From: Bacteroidales bacterium
Lineage (GTDB): Bacteria > Bacteroidota > Bacteroidia > Bacteroidales > P3
Direction of reading: 5' to 3'
NCBI GenBank assembly: GCA_017454015.1
Contig: JAFTDW010000031.1
Coordinates: 1 to 34,124, forward strand
DNA: 34,124 bases
The position numbers were made by a program, and so were the translations under genes. The notes under the pieces were generated by a model. That model did not search any database. It saw nothing but the letters and a program-made list of their open reading frames with translations, and had not been told where the DNA came from. Of this stretch, positions 16,045 through 25,500 are shown one piece after another (within the stretch, counting starts at the first letter, position 1; each line of letters starts with the position of its first letter).

Positions 16045-17371
16045 AGTATACATAGAGACCTACGGCTGCCAGATGAACTTCGCCGACAGCGAAGTGATGC
16101 GCGCCATACTGATAGGCAGCGGACACCGCATTGCCGAGAGTGCGGAGGAAGCCGACTATGTTGTCATCAACACCTGCGCCATACGCGACAATGCCGAGCA
16201 GCGTGTGCTGCGCCGCATTGCCGACCTTGAGGCGTGGCGCCGCAAGAGCGGCAGCCGGATGCGTATAGGCGTGGCCGGCTGCATGGCCGAACGGCTGAAA
16301 CACAACCTGCTGCAGCAGGGCGAGAGCGTGGCCTTTGTGGTAGGCCCCGACAGCTACCGCCGCCTACCTTCGATACTGCAACAGGTGGAGTCGGGCAGCA
16401 AGGTTGCCGAGACCGAGCTGAGCACCGTGGAGACCTACGACGACATAGAGCCCGTGCGCATTGACGGCAACGGCGTGTCGGCCTATATTTCCATAATGCG
16501 CGGCTGTCAAAACTTCTGCACCTACTGCGTGGTGCCCTACACACGAGGCCGCGAGCGCAGCCGCGACGCCCTCACCATAGTGGCCGAGGCGCGCCACCTC
16601 TACGAGCAGGGCTACCGCGAAGTCACCCTGCTGGGACAAAACGTCAACTCCTACCGCGCCGCCGAGACGACGTTCCCTCAACTGCTTGCCATGGTGGCGG
16701 AGGTCGCACCCGACCTCCGCGTGCGCTATGCCACCTCGCACCCCAAAGACCTCAGCGACGACCTGCTGCGCACCATGGCGTCCTACGACAACATCTGCAA
16801 AGCCATCCACCTGCCCATGCAGAGCGGCAGCGACCGCATGCTCAAGCTCATGAACAGGCACTACGACAGCGCCTGGTACATGCAACGCGTCGACGCAATA
16901 CGACGCATGCTGCCCGGATGCAGCATCACCACCGACATCATAGCAGGCTTCTGCACCGAGACCGACGACGACCACCGCGCCACCCTCGACATGATGCGCC
17001 GCGTGGGATTCGACCACGCCTTTATGTTCAAGTTCTCACTTCGCCCAGGCACCTACGCCGCCACACACCTTGTAGACGACGTGCCCGACAAAGTCAAGTC
17101 GTCCCGCCTCGAAGAGATCATAGCCCTGCAAGGCGAACTCTCTCTGGGCAACAACCGCCAAGAGATAGGCCGCCGCTACGAAGTGCTCGTCGAAGGCGAG
17201 TCGCACCGCAGCAAAGAGCAGTTCTTTGGGCGCAACAGTCAGAACAAAGTGATAGTGTTTGACCGCAAAGAGACTCGCATAGGGCAGTATGTAACCGTGG
17301 AGGTGACCGGCTGCTCCGCCGCCACACTCATCGGAAAATTAGTCAATGGGCGGTGCCTACAAGTCAAATGA
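16037..17371 (+). CDS. miaB: tRNA-2-methylthio-N6-dimethylallyladenosine synthase MiaB
   Basis: 444 residues from the ATG at 16037 (MSRVYIETYGCQMN). MiaB is a radical-SAM enzyme with two 4Fe-4S clusters that adds a methylthio group to i6A37 of tRNAs reading UNN codons. The N-terminal cluster Cys are C11, C47 (NTCAIRDNAE) and C82 (AGCMAE); the radical-SAM Cys are C157, C161 and C164 (RGCQNFCTYCVVP). The C-terminal ~65 residues form a TRAM domain (RRYEVLVEG ... QYVTVEVTG). The TTG five codons upstream is not needed. The ATG overlaps the preceding stop by 8 bp, so the two genes are translationally coupled. It depends on Fe-S assembly, and the sufCD genes lie on the opposite strand nearby. Confidence 0.97.
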   Translation: MSRVYIETYGCQMNFADSEVMRAILIGSGHRIAESAEEADYVVINTCAIRDNAEQRVLRRIADLEAWRRKSGSRMRIGVAGCMAERLKHNLLQQGESVAFVVGPDSYRRLPSILQQVESGSKVAETELSTVETYDDIEPVRIDGNGVSAYISIMRGCQNFCTYCVVPYTRGRERSRDALTIVAEARHLYEQGYREVTLLGQNVNSYRAAETTFPQLLAMVAEVAPDLRVRYATSHPKDLSDDLLRTMASYDNICKAIHLPMQSGSDRMLKLMNRHYDSAWYMQRVDAIRRMLPGCSITTDIIAGFCTETDDDHRATLDMMRRVGFDHAFMFKFSLRPGTYAATHLVDDVPDKVKSSRLEEIIALQGELSLGNNRQEIGRRYEVLVEGESHRSKEQFFGRNSQNKVIVFDRKETRIGQYVTVEVTGCSAATLIGKLVNGRCLQVK

Positions 17372-17395
17372 GCAGAGTGAGCTTGCTCGCTCTGC
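17372..17395. repeat. Hairpin directly after the miaB stop
   Basis: GCAGAGTGAGC and GCTCGCTCTGC pair over 11 positions (one G-T) around two bases. There is no T-run afterwards, so it is not a typical terminator. Its core (GTGAGC-nn-GCTC) resembles the inner stem of the palindromic element at 18411-18434, and CATGACG after it also occurs just before copy 1 of that element. Confidence 0.5.
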
Positions 17396-17459
17396 CATGA
17401 CGGAGCACTGTCTTGCGGAGCAAAATAGTTCATAAAACAATAGTCCGAAAAAATACTAT

Positions 17460-18317
17460 ATGGCAAAGAAAAACAGACATCCATTGGTCAGCACATTATT
17501 AATCATGCTCATCGTTACCGTGGGCATCGTTATCATTGCACTGCTGGTGCTGAAACTATACACACGTCAAGGCAAGGAGTACGAGCTGCCGCAACTGGTT
17601 GGCTCGCATATAGACAGTTGCGGGGACACCGAAGCGGCAATACATTTTGTGATAATCGACTCGCTCTACAACGAGGACCAGCCCGGCGGCTTCATACTCA
17701 CCCAGGAGCCCAAGGCCGGCACCCGCATCAAGAAAGGGCGTAAAGTCTATGTCTCGGTGACAGCCTACACCCCTGGCGACGTGCTTATGCCCGACCTCTG
17801 CAACGGTCCCGGCCTCTCGTCGGCCATTTCGCAGCTCTACAGCATGGGGCTGCAGGGCGGCAAGCTCAAGTTTGTTGAGGGCGACGCCAACCTTATCCTG
17901 TCGCAGAGCGTCGGCGGCAAAGTGATAGAAAAAGACACTCCCGTGAAAGCGGGCACGCCGATAGACCTCACCGTGGGCATGGGCGCCGGTGCCAAACGCG
18001 CAGTGCCGCAGGTCTTGGGGCGCACCCCGCGCGAAGCGCGTCGCACGCTGCTCATGGAGTGCTTCAACGTGGGCAAAGAGCATTACAAAGGGGTGAAGAC
18101 CCGCAGCACCGCCATAGTGTACAAGACCGACCCGCCCTACGACGGCATTAGCCACTACCCGCAAGGCACCGAGGTGGACATCTGGTACAAGGACAGCGAG
18201 GGCGTGGACGTGCGACAGATGCTGCGCGACTACAAGATTGACTCGTCACGGATAATCTACGACACGGCGACAACCACCGAGGAGGACTTTATTGAGGATT
18301 CGTTCTGGCAATTCTAA
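17460..18317 (+). CDS. PASTA-domain membrane protein
   Basis: 285 residues. After MAKKNRHPLVS comes a single membrane helix (TLLIMLIVTVGIVIIALLVL), so a short cytoplasmic tail and a periplasmic body are expected. Three PASTA repeats follow, at about residues 40-98, 105-173 and 178-245, each with the pattern 'P-x-(L/V)-x-G ... (I/V)-x-x-x-P-x-G-(T/S)-x-(I/V)' (for example QEPKAGTRIKKGRKVYV, KDTPVKAGTPIDLTV, TDPPYDGISHYPQGTEV). PASTA domains bind muropeptides or beta-lactams in other bacteria, but here there is no kinase or transpeptidase domain. In many Bacteroidota a stand-alone PASTA gene precedes an RluD-type gene; here a T9SS cargo gene lies between them. Confidence 0.92.
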   Translation: MAKKNRHPLVSTLLIMLIVTVGIVIIALLVLKLYTRQGKEYELPQLVGSHIDSCGDTEAAIHFVIIDSLYNEDQPGGFILTQEPKAGTRIKKGRKVYVSVTAYTPGDVLMPDLCNGPGLSSAISQLYSMGLQGGKLKFVEGDANLILSQSVGGKVIEKDTPVKAGTPIDLTVGMGAGAKRAVPQVLGRTPREARRTLLMECFNVGKEHYKGVKTRSTAIVYKTDPPYDGISHYPQGTEVDIWYKDSEGVDVRQMLRDYKIDSSRIIYDTATTTEEDFIEDSFWQF

Positions 18318-18330
18318 CAAGGTTATTGAT

Positions 18331-20382
18331 ATGACAAGATGTTGTAGAGGTTATAGGAACCACAGTAAATACATTGGTTGGTTTCTTCGCACCCTCGTTT
18401 TCTGGCTGCGGCAATGTGAGCAAGCTCTCATTGCTCTTGCTGAACGAAAACGTTACGCTATCTGCCTCATCGTCATGATGCTGACTGGGGTGCAAGCTTG
18501 GTCGCAGGAGCTGCTCACCCCTGCCACGCCACCGGCTGATGTCCCCGATGGCGTGGGGCACAGGGCCCGCAAGAGCGCCCTGCCGCTGCAGCTGCCCTTC
18601 TTCGACGACTTTGCGGGCCACCACGGAGCGCCGGACGCCGCGCTCTGGAGCGACCGCTCGGCGTACATCAACACCACCTACGCCGCCTACCCTCCCACCA
18701 TAGGGATGGCAACCCTCGACGCCGTAGATGAGTACGGCGAGCTGCATAGCGATGCCGGTATAGGCTCTTTCCCTGGCGACACACTGACATCCAACCCCAT
18801 ACGCTTGGACTCCATACTCTCACCCTACCACGCCGCGCTCACCGCAGCCGACTCTGTGGTGCTGAGTTTCTTCTACCTCCCTGGAGGCGGCTATGGCAAG
18901 CCGTGGGAATGCCAACGCATAGGCGACATGCCCGACCGCGGAGACTCGCTAATAGTGGATTTCTACAATGCCCAAAGAAACAAGTGGACTACTGTGAAAA
19001 GAATAGACGGCGGCATACCTGTTGACTCCCTCAATAACAAACCGTGGCTGGCATGGCAGTATGTGGCGATAGCCGTTGCCGACAGTTTTTTCAGCGACAA
19101 ATTCCAGTTTCGGTTCCGCAACAAATGCAGTCTTGACGCGAACTCCCAAGCCGGCATAGTAGGCAACACCGACCAGTGGAACATCGACGTGGTTCAGCTG
19201 ACCCACCAGCGCTCGGCGGCCACCAAGACGCGCCGCGACATAGCCTTTGTAAACCCCGCCACATCGCTACTCAAGGAATACACCGCCATGCCCTACAGGC
19301 ACTATGCCCCGTGGCACATGCGGACAAGAATCAACAACACCATCGTGAACCGCTACCACCAGGCGTTGCCGACGGAATACCACTACTACATTCTCGACGA
19401 GAACGGCACCGAAGTGCACAGCTATGACGGCGGCTCGGAGAACGTGCTGGCATTCTATCTCCACGGCAGCTACCAGACAGCGCAAAACCACAACAATCCG
19501 CCTGTATCGTTCCATTTTCCCGCCATGACGAAACCCTGCCACTACACCATACTCCATGTGGTACGCGACGGATTTGCAGGCGACAACTACCCCGCCAACG
19601 ACACCACCGCGTTCCGGCAAGAGTTCTCCAACTACTTTGCCTACGACGACGGCTCGGCGGAGAACGGCTACGGCCTCACCTCCACCTCCAACCGCATGAA
19701 GCTGGCATGCCGCTTCCACGCCTCAAAGGCCGACACACTGACATCGGTAGACCTCTATTTCAACCACACACGCGGCAACGAGAACACCGGCATAGCCTTC
19801 CACATCTGCGTGTGGGCCGCCCGGGCCGACGGCAAACCCGACACCGCACTGATTTATCGCTCCAAAACAACCTACCGCACTTCGTTCTGCGGCTTCAACC
19901 GCTACTGCAACTACAGCCTCGACAGCAACCTTGTATTAAAAGGGAAAGACACCAACTTCTACATAGGTATAGAGCAGATAGGCAACAAATACATCAACCT
20001 CGGCTTTGACCGCAACAACGACAACAGCGACAAGACCTACTACTGGACCAGCTCCAACGAGTGGCAGCAGAGCATACTGGGTGGGACGGTGATGATGCGG
20101 CCGCGCATGGGCACTGTGGCGCTGCTGGGCACCGAGCGCAAGCCCTGTGGCCAGGCTGTGAGCCTCACCTGCTACCCCAATCCCACCACAGGAGTGCTCC
20201 ACATCGCCACCGCCGAACAGAGCAACAACCTGCATATAGAGCTCTACAACCTACAGGGACAACGCTACGGCAGCTATCTGGGCACGACAACTATCGACAT
20301 GGCAACACTCCCCCCTGCCATCTACTTGCTCCGCGCCACCACCGACAAGGGCTCCGCCACCATGAAGATAGTCAAAAAATAG
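18331..20382 (+). CDS. T9SS type A sorting-domain secreted protein
   Basis: 683 residues from the ATG at 18331, 13 bp after the PASTA gene. The signal-like core (KRYAICLIVMMLTGVQAWSQ) begins only at about residue 47, preceded by an odd extension (MTRCCRGYRNHSKYIGWFLR and so on) that is partly encoded by a palindromic element. Residues ~75-290 look like a jelly-roll or lectin-like region (LPFFDDFAGHHGAPDAALWSD; VVLSFFYLPGGGYGKPWE; KFQFRFRNKCSL), a type often seen in T9SS cargo. The C-terminus is a type A sorting domain (CYPNPTTGVLHIA, ELYNLQGQRYGSY, ATLPPAIYLLRA, SATMKIVKK). Substrate or partner is unknown. It lies between the PASTA gene and rluD, all on the + strand. Confidence 0.85.
   Translation: MTRCCRGYRNHSKYIGWFLRTLVFWLRQCEQALIALAERKRYAICLIVMMLTGVQAWSQELLTPATPPADVPDGVGHRARKSALPLQLPFFDDFAGHHGAPDAALWSDRSAYINTTYAAYPPTIGMATLDAVDEYGELHSDAGIGSFPGDTLTSNPIRLDSILSPYHAALTAADSVVLSFFYLPGGGYGKPWECQRIGDMPDRGDSLIVDFYNAQRNKWTTVKRIDGGIPVDSLNNKPWLAWQYVAIAVADSFFSDKFQFRFRNKCSLDANSQAGIVGNTDQWNIDVVQLTHQRSAATKTRRDIAFVNPATSLLKEYTAMPYRHYAPWHMRTRINNTIVNRYHQALPTEYHYYILDENGTEVHSYDGGSENVLAFYLHGSYQTAQNHNNPPVSFHFPAMTKPCHYTILHVVRDGFAGDNYPANDTTAFRQEFSNYFAYDDGSAENGYGLTSTSNRMKLACRFHASKADTLTSVDLYFNHTRGNENTGIAFHICVWAARADGKPDTALIYRSKTTYRTSFCGFNRYCNYSLDSNLVLKGKDTNFYIGIEQIGNKYINLGFDRNNDNSDKTYYWTSSNEWQQSILGGTVMMRPRMGTVALLGTERKPCGQAVSLTCYPNPTTGVLHIATAEQSNNLHIELYNLQGQRYGSYLGTTTIDMATLPPAIYLLRATTDKGSATMKIVKK
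18396..18452. repeat. Palindromic interspersed element, copy 2 (inside T9SS cargo gene)
   Basis: 57 bp bounded by CGTTTTC (18396-18402) and GAAAACG (18446-18452). The inner stem GCAATGTGAGC (18411-18421) pairs with GCTCTCATTGC (18424-18434) with one mismatch and two loop bases. Relative to the coding strand it is inverted compared with copy 1. It encodes the residues just before the signal-peptide core. Confidence 0.6.
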
Positions 20383-20398
20383 TCTCCTCCCCCACCCT

Positions 20399-20450
20399 CG
20401 AAATAACGAGATTACGAAATAACGAAACAACCAAACAACCCAAACAACCC
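20399..20450 (+). repeat. Short direct repeats in the leader before rluD
   Basis: CGAAATAACGA occurs at 20399 and 20415, followed by four degenerate AAACAAC(C) units up to the GTG start of rluD. The stretch is nearly free of G and T, so it is likely unstructured in the RNA. Confidence 0.6.
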
Positions 20451-20455
20451 CACCC

Positions 20456-21496
20456 GTGGAACCCGACCTTGAGGAACTGAACAGCGAGCTCTACGAGCAC
20501 CACCGCATAGCTGTCGACAAAGGGCAGTCGCCGCTGCGGATAGACAAATACCTGCAGCTGCACCTGCAAGCCGTGTCGCGCACCAAGATACAAGCTGCTG
20601 CATCGGCAGGCTGCATCTTTGTCAACGACAAGGCTGTGAAGTCTAACTACAAGGTGCGGCCGTGCGACATCATCAGTGTCATGCTGCCCGAGCCGCCCCG
20701 CGAGCTGGAGATAGAGCCCGAGCCCATACCCCTCAACATAGTGTACGAAGACGACGACCGGCTTGTCGTAGACACACCCGCGGGGCTGGTGGTACACCCT
20801 GGGCACGGCAACTGGGACGGCACGCTGCTCAACGGGTTGCTCTACCACCTGCAGCAGGCCGGAGAGGCCGGTCACGCCGCGGCGGAGCCGTTCCTTGTAC
20901 ACCGCATAGACAAAGACACGTCGGGCCTGCTCCTCGTTGCCAAGAACGAGCTGTCGCAGGCGGGACTTGCCAAGCAGTTCTTTGTACACTCCATAGAGCG
21001 CAAATACCTTGCACTGGTGTGGGGTGACTTTGGCGAGGATAGCGGCACCATTACAGGCAACATAGGGCGCGACATGCGCGACCGGCGCATCATGGCCGTC
21101 TACCCCGACGACCCGCTGCTGCCCGAGGAGCAGCAGCGCGGCAAGCACGCCGTGACCCACTGGCGCGTGGTGGAACGCTTTGGCTACGTCACCCTGGTTG
21201 AATGTGTGCTGGAGACAGGACGCACACACCAGATACGCGCCCACATGAGGCACATAGGGCACCCACTCTTCAACGACGCCCCCTACGGTGGCGACAGGAT
21301 ACTCAAAGGCACCACCTTCTCGCGCTACCGCCAGTTTGTTGAGAACTGCTTCGCGCTCATGCCCCGACAGGCACTCCACGCCCGCATACTTGGTTTTGTG
21401 CATCCAAACTCAGGCGCCATGCTACACTTTGAAAGCCCGCTGCCGCCCGACTTCCAGAGCGTGATAGACAAGTGGCGCGCCTACGCCTCAGCCTAA
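20456..21496 (+). CDS. RluA/RluD-family pseudouridine synthase
   Basis: 346 residues from a GTG (20456); no ATG is available near the expected start. It converts uridine to pseudouridine in 23S rRNA or tRNA; the RluD assignment rests on the N-terminal S4 domain (about residues 25-85, LRIDKYLQLHLQAVSRTKIQAAASAG in short pieces). The catalytic motif HRIDKDTSGLLLVAK is at about residue 148 with the catalytic Asp in RID. Other family blocks are VDTPAGLVVHPGHGN, ERKYLALVWG and ETGRTHQIRAHMRHIGHPLFNDAPYGG. A short direct-repeat leader precedes it. It ends tail to tail with a universal-stress-like gene: the sequence CTAA supplies both stop codons, a 4-bp overlap. Confidence 0.93.
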   Translation: MEPDLEELNSELYEHHRIAVDKGQSPLRIDKYLQLHLQAVSRTKIQAAASAGCIFVNDKAVKSNYKVRPCDIISVMLPEPPRELEIEPEPIPLNIVYEDDDRLVVDTPAGLVVHPGHGNWDGTLLNGLLYHLQQAGEAGHAAAEPFLVHRIDKDTSGLLLVAKNELSQAGLAKQFFVHSIERKYLALVWGDFGEDSGTITGNIGRDMRDRRIMAVYPDDPLLPEEQQRGKHAVTHWRVVERFGYVTLVECVLETGRTHQIRAHMRHIGHPLFNDAPYGGDRILKGTTFSRYRQFVENCFALMPRQALHARILGFVHPNSGAMLHFESPLPPDFQSVIDKWRAYASA

Positions 21497-22329
21497 TCGC
21501 AGAGCACGTAGAGGTCGTCGCGCGGGTTGAGGAACAGGATGGGTATCTGCCACTGGTTGACAATGGTCTGCTGCTCCTGCGGCCCCGCCAGCTTGTCGAG
21601 GAAATCCTTGTCCTTGGTTGTCAGGCAACATAGCATGTCGATAGCGTTGGCATGGGCAAACTCAACGGCCTGCAAGTCGATATTGGAGGGCTTGGAGCCT
21701 ATCACTACGGGCTGGAAACTGAGTTTGAAACCCTCAAGGAACTTGAGCAGGAACTTCATGTTGTTGTACCATTTCTGCTTAAGTCCCTCGTCGCTGTAGT
21801 CCACATAGAGGGCGAAGAGACTGCTGCCGTCGAAGCGTGCCAAATAGCTTGCCCAGAGGAATTTCTCTTTGCTCTCGCGCAGATAGTCCACGGTGAAGCC
21901 CACCCGCGGCGCATACTGCCGCCTCTGCTGGTCGAACTGGCGTTGCACAACGAGGTAGGCTGTCTTGCACTCGGAGAAGTTGCGCAGCAGCTGCTTGGCG
22001 TTGGCCGGTGTGTTGCGGCGTGCCTGCGCGTCGGCATACGCCACCACCGCCACGGCGTTCAGCAGGGTTGGCAGAGCCGCTATTACGGTCTTTGTGTCCC
22101 CTTTCAGGGCACAGTAGGTCTCCCCGTCGGCTTTCTTGTCGGCAAGCAACGCCTCGGCCTCGTCGGTGGTGGGGCCTTTGTACGACGGGTCGTCGACATA
22201 AAGCAGTATCAGCCCCTTCTGCAGAAACGCGGCAAGCCTGCGGGCATGGGAGAGCACGCCGGACACTGCATTGTCCGACAAGTCGCCGAGATAGGCTACC
22301 ACAAACTGGTCTTTTTTCTGCTGTTTCAA
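21493..22329 (-). CDS. Universal stress protein-like protein, two-domain
   Basis: 278 residues. The start is a TTG at 22329: the frame has a stop directly upstream, no ATG occurs until deep inside, and MKQQKKDQFVVAYLGDLSDNA is a natural beginning. The first half resembles a UspA fold (FVVAYLGDLSDNAVSGVLSHARRLAAFLQKGLILLYVDD; then AVVAYADAQA). The second half repeats the theme more loosely (VGFTVDYLRESKEKFLWASYLARFDGSSLFALYVD ... NIDLQAVEFAHANAIDMLCCLTTKD, then IPILFLNP). The ATP-binding G-x-x-G pattern of classical Usp proteins is not evident, so nucleotide binding is uncertain. It is cytoplasmic, with no signal. It converges on rluD with overlapping stop codons and has no strong promoter box upstream. 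Confidence 0.72.
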   Translation of the reverse strand: MKQQKKDQFVVAYLGDLSDNAVSGVLSHARRLAAFLQKGLILLYVDDPSYKGPTTDEAEALLADKKADGETYCALKGDTKTVIAALPTLLNAVAVVAYADAQARRNTPANAKQLLRNFSECKTAYLVVQRQFDQQRRQYAPRVGFTVDYLRESKEKFLWASYLARFDGSSLFALYVDYSDEGLKQKWYNNMKFLLKFLEGFKLSFQPVVIGSKPSNIDLQAVEFAHANAIDMLCCLTTKDKDFLDKLAGPQEQQTIVNQWQIPILFLNPRDDLYVLCD

Positions 22330-22500
22330 CTATAGGTGAGTTCTATTTATTATTTGAGAGCGCGTCCTTTTTGGACGCATATTCTATCTATCTTACTTAC
22401 TGCCCCACACTGCGTGCCTTGTGCGGGGTTATTGAGAGTTAGCCTCTCCGAGGCTATTTTTAGAGGTTATTTATATCTGGTGTTTGCCCGGACGCAGGCG
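22330..22500. other. Gap with three inverted repeats
   Basis: 171 bp between two leftward genes. GCGTCC/GGACGC with a T5 loop lies at 22362-22378; CCCCACAC/GTGCGGGG (one mismatch) at 22403-22428; TAGCCTC/GAGGCTA with a 3-base loop at 22440-22456, followed on the + strand by TTTTT. The last looks like an intrinsic terminator for rightward transcription, although no rightward gene ends nearby. The first and third hairpins are each preceded by a TTGAGAG word. No ORF is convincing here. Confidence 0.6.
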
Positions 22501-25500
22501 TTAGCGTATAAGTGTTATGTCACCCTTGAACTCGGACCTCTTGTCGGCCTTGCATCTCACCCTGCACAAAAAGGTGTAGACACCCTGCATGCAGGGCTGC
22601 CCTTTGTAGGTGCCGTCCCAGCAGCTGCTCACGTTGTCCGACTCATAGACTTTCTCCCCCCAGCGGGTGAATATGGCTATGTAGAACTCCTCTATCCAGT
22701 CGCCCATGAAGCATAGTTTGTCGTTATAGCCGTCGCCGTTGGGCGTAAAGGCATTGGGTATGCGTATGTTGTCACGGCCGCAGTCGACGTAGATGCAGTC
22801 GATGCACACGGTGTCGGCGATATGACATCCGTGGGTGTCGGTAACGGTGACGATGTAGCAGGTGGTGTCGTCAGGTGTTGCCAGAGGTTCGCGCGAGGTG
22901 TAGTTGTCGAGCGACCCCGTGGGGTACCACGCATAGGCGGCTCCGTGTACAGGGGTGGCGTGCAGCCTGGTGCTCTCGCCGATAAACAGCAGGGTGGTGT
23001 CGGCCCAAGCCCTGAAATTGTCGAACGAGTGCATCGTGTCGACAAAAACAGGCTGGCTACGCACGGTGCAGCCGGTGTTGTCGACCACTGTCACCACGGC
23101 AGGGCCACCGCAGAGGTTGTTGGCTGTGCTGCCCGACTCGCCGGAGCTCCAGAGGTATGTGTAGGGAGGCTCACCGCCCGCCACAGTGGCCATTGCCGCG
23201 CCGTTGCAGAGCTCTGGGCAGGTGGGCGACAACAAAGAGGCTTCGACAGTGAGGTTGGCATTGTCGAAGACGTCTGTGGTGTCGAACACCACACATCCCA
23301 CGGAGTTGGTGATCTCCACTATGTAAGTGCCGGGGCAGAGGTTGGTGCGGGTAGGCAGGGTGCTGCCGTCGTCGAGCCAGCGACAGGTGCAGGCGCCGTC
23401 GCCCTGTATGGCGAGGTCTATACTGCCTGTACACTGCTCGTAGCAACTCACATGCACCACCTGCTTGGTGACGGTGGTTCTGGGGGCACTGGTAATCATC
23501 ACGTCGCGCTGAACCTCGCAGCCGGCGGAGTCGCGCATCACCAGGTGGTAGGAGCCGTCGCACAGATTGGCAAACACGGTGCGCTCCACCTGATGTCTGG
23601 AGTTGAGGGTGTAGGTGATAGGGTGATGTGCACCGCCGTTGGGATGTATAAGGACTTGGCCCGTGCAGTTACCGTAGCAGAGGGGATTGACAACCTCTAT
23701 GGAATCCAGTATGTTGAGAAACGAGATATGGACGCTGTCCAAGCCCGTGCAGCCGCGGCTGTCCTCCACCAGCACATAATAATACTGAGGATGCCGCGGA
23801 TAGACCATAATCTGCGGGTTTGACGGGTCGCGGTTGATGGTGTCGCCTATGTTGCGGTAGTTGGACCAATAGTAGCGCAGATCGTTGGAGGCAGAGGAGG
23901 CAATGAAAGCGACAGGCAGCTGGCAGGTCGCCGTGTCGCCAAGGATGTCGACCTCCACCTTGTCCCACACCACAACCTGCGTGGCGGTGTCGTGGCAATT
24001 GCCGTTGGTAATGACCAGCTCGTACACGCCGGCCTGGTTGACGTATGGGTTAGGCACAGTGTTGTCGCTCACCGTGCCGCGAATCCAGCGGTAGGAGCCG
24101 CCGAGCAGCGGCGAGACGCCTATCTGGGTTGGCGCCCCCGGGCAGGTGGCTACGGTGTCGAGCATGTAACGCCCCGAGCCCAGCACCTTGAAGGTGCGCT
24201 TCAGCGTGTCGGCGGCACGGCAGCCGCCGGGCATGGAGGCTATGAGCGTGACGGTGTATGTACCTGGGGAGGTGTAGATATGCGTGGGGTTTGTATCGGT
24301 AGAGGTTGCGCCGTCGCCGAAAAACCATTTGAAGCTGTCGCCGCGCCCAGTGTTACGGAAGGCTATGGTATCTGGGGCGCAGCCCATCGAGGGGGTGATG
24401 AAGTCGGCCACCGGGAAGTCGCCACTGACGTTGTAGCGGAACACGGCGTTGTTGCAGTTGGAGCTGTTGTTGGAGGTGGACCAGCTGCCGGCCGAGACAG
24501 GGAACTGGTCGTAGCCGCCGCAGCTGGCGCACACCGCCTGGCAGATGGTGGCCATGCGGTCGAAGCGACTGGTGCCGCCGTCCACATGGTCGTGGCCGCC
24601 GCCGCTGTGCTGGCCGTGCAACTCGCCGAAATAGGTGGCAAACTCCAGCCGCGACGCATCCTCGGTCATGCTCATGATATAGAAGTCCATGCCGTCGGTG
24701 TTGCGCTGATAGGCATCGCGGGTGACGGTCATGTTGTGCGTGCCTGCGGCGTTCCACGGCACACGCTGCCCGCCGAGGTAATAGCCGCCCCACTGGAGCC
24801 CCCAGCCTGCCACATATATGCGGTTGCAGATGTCGACGGCAAAGGCTGTGGGCGAGATATTGGGTGTGCCCGAGCCAGTGCCAAAGACGGTGGACCACAC
24901 CACTCGGTTGAGGTTGGGCGTGAAACGCACAAGGAACTGGCCGCTGTTGGGCACGTTGTATATGGCGTTGCGCACAAGGGAGCTGCCCGAGGCCTTGGTC
25001 TGCCCAAAGAGGAATATGTCGTCTTTCTTGCCTATACGCACAAAATAGCTCTGGTCGTAGGCCGGCGAGCCAAAATAGGTGGAGCTCATGAGGTGGTTGC
25101 CGTGGTAAGAGATCTTGCTCACAAAGGCGTCGGCGGAGCCACCGTTATAGCTGCCGGAATAGGCCGTTGCCGTGGTTGGGAAGTCGCGCGAGGTGGTGCC
25201 GCCGGTCACCACCACGTTGTAGGCGGTGTCGGTGTCGATGGAGTTAACCACATCGTCGCCCGAGCCACCGAGGTAGCAGCTCCAGAGCAGGTTGGAGAGG
25301 TTGTAGTCGAACTTTAACACTATGCCGTCCTGGCCGCCCCCGTAGGTGGGGCCGCAGCTGCCGGGAGTTATGGGGAAGTCGGACGAGAAGGTGGTCGAGC
25401 CGACGTAGATATTGTTGAGGTCGTCGGTGATCAGCTCGCCGCGGGCGCCGTCGCCGTAGTTGAAGTAGAGCGAGTCGTTGCCCAGCATCACGATGTCGTT

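Noticed and set aside
23992-25317. 441-codon + strand frame
   Set aside because: Antisense to the DUF7948/PKD cargo gene; low-complexity Val/Ala/Gly/His composition typical of shadow frames.
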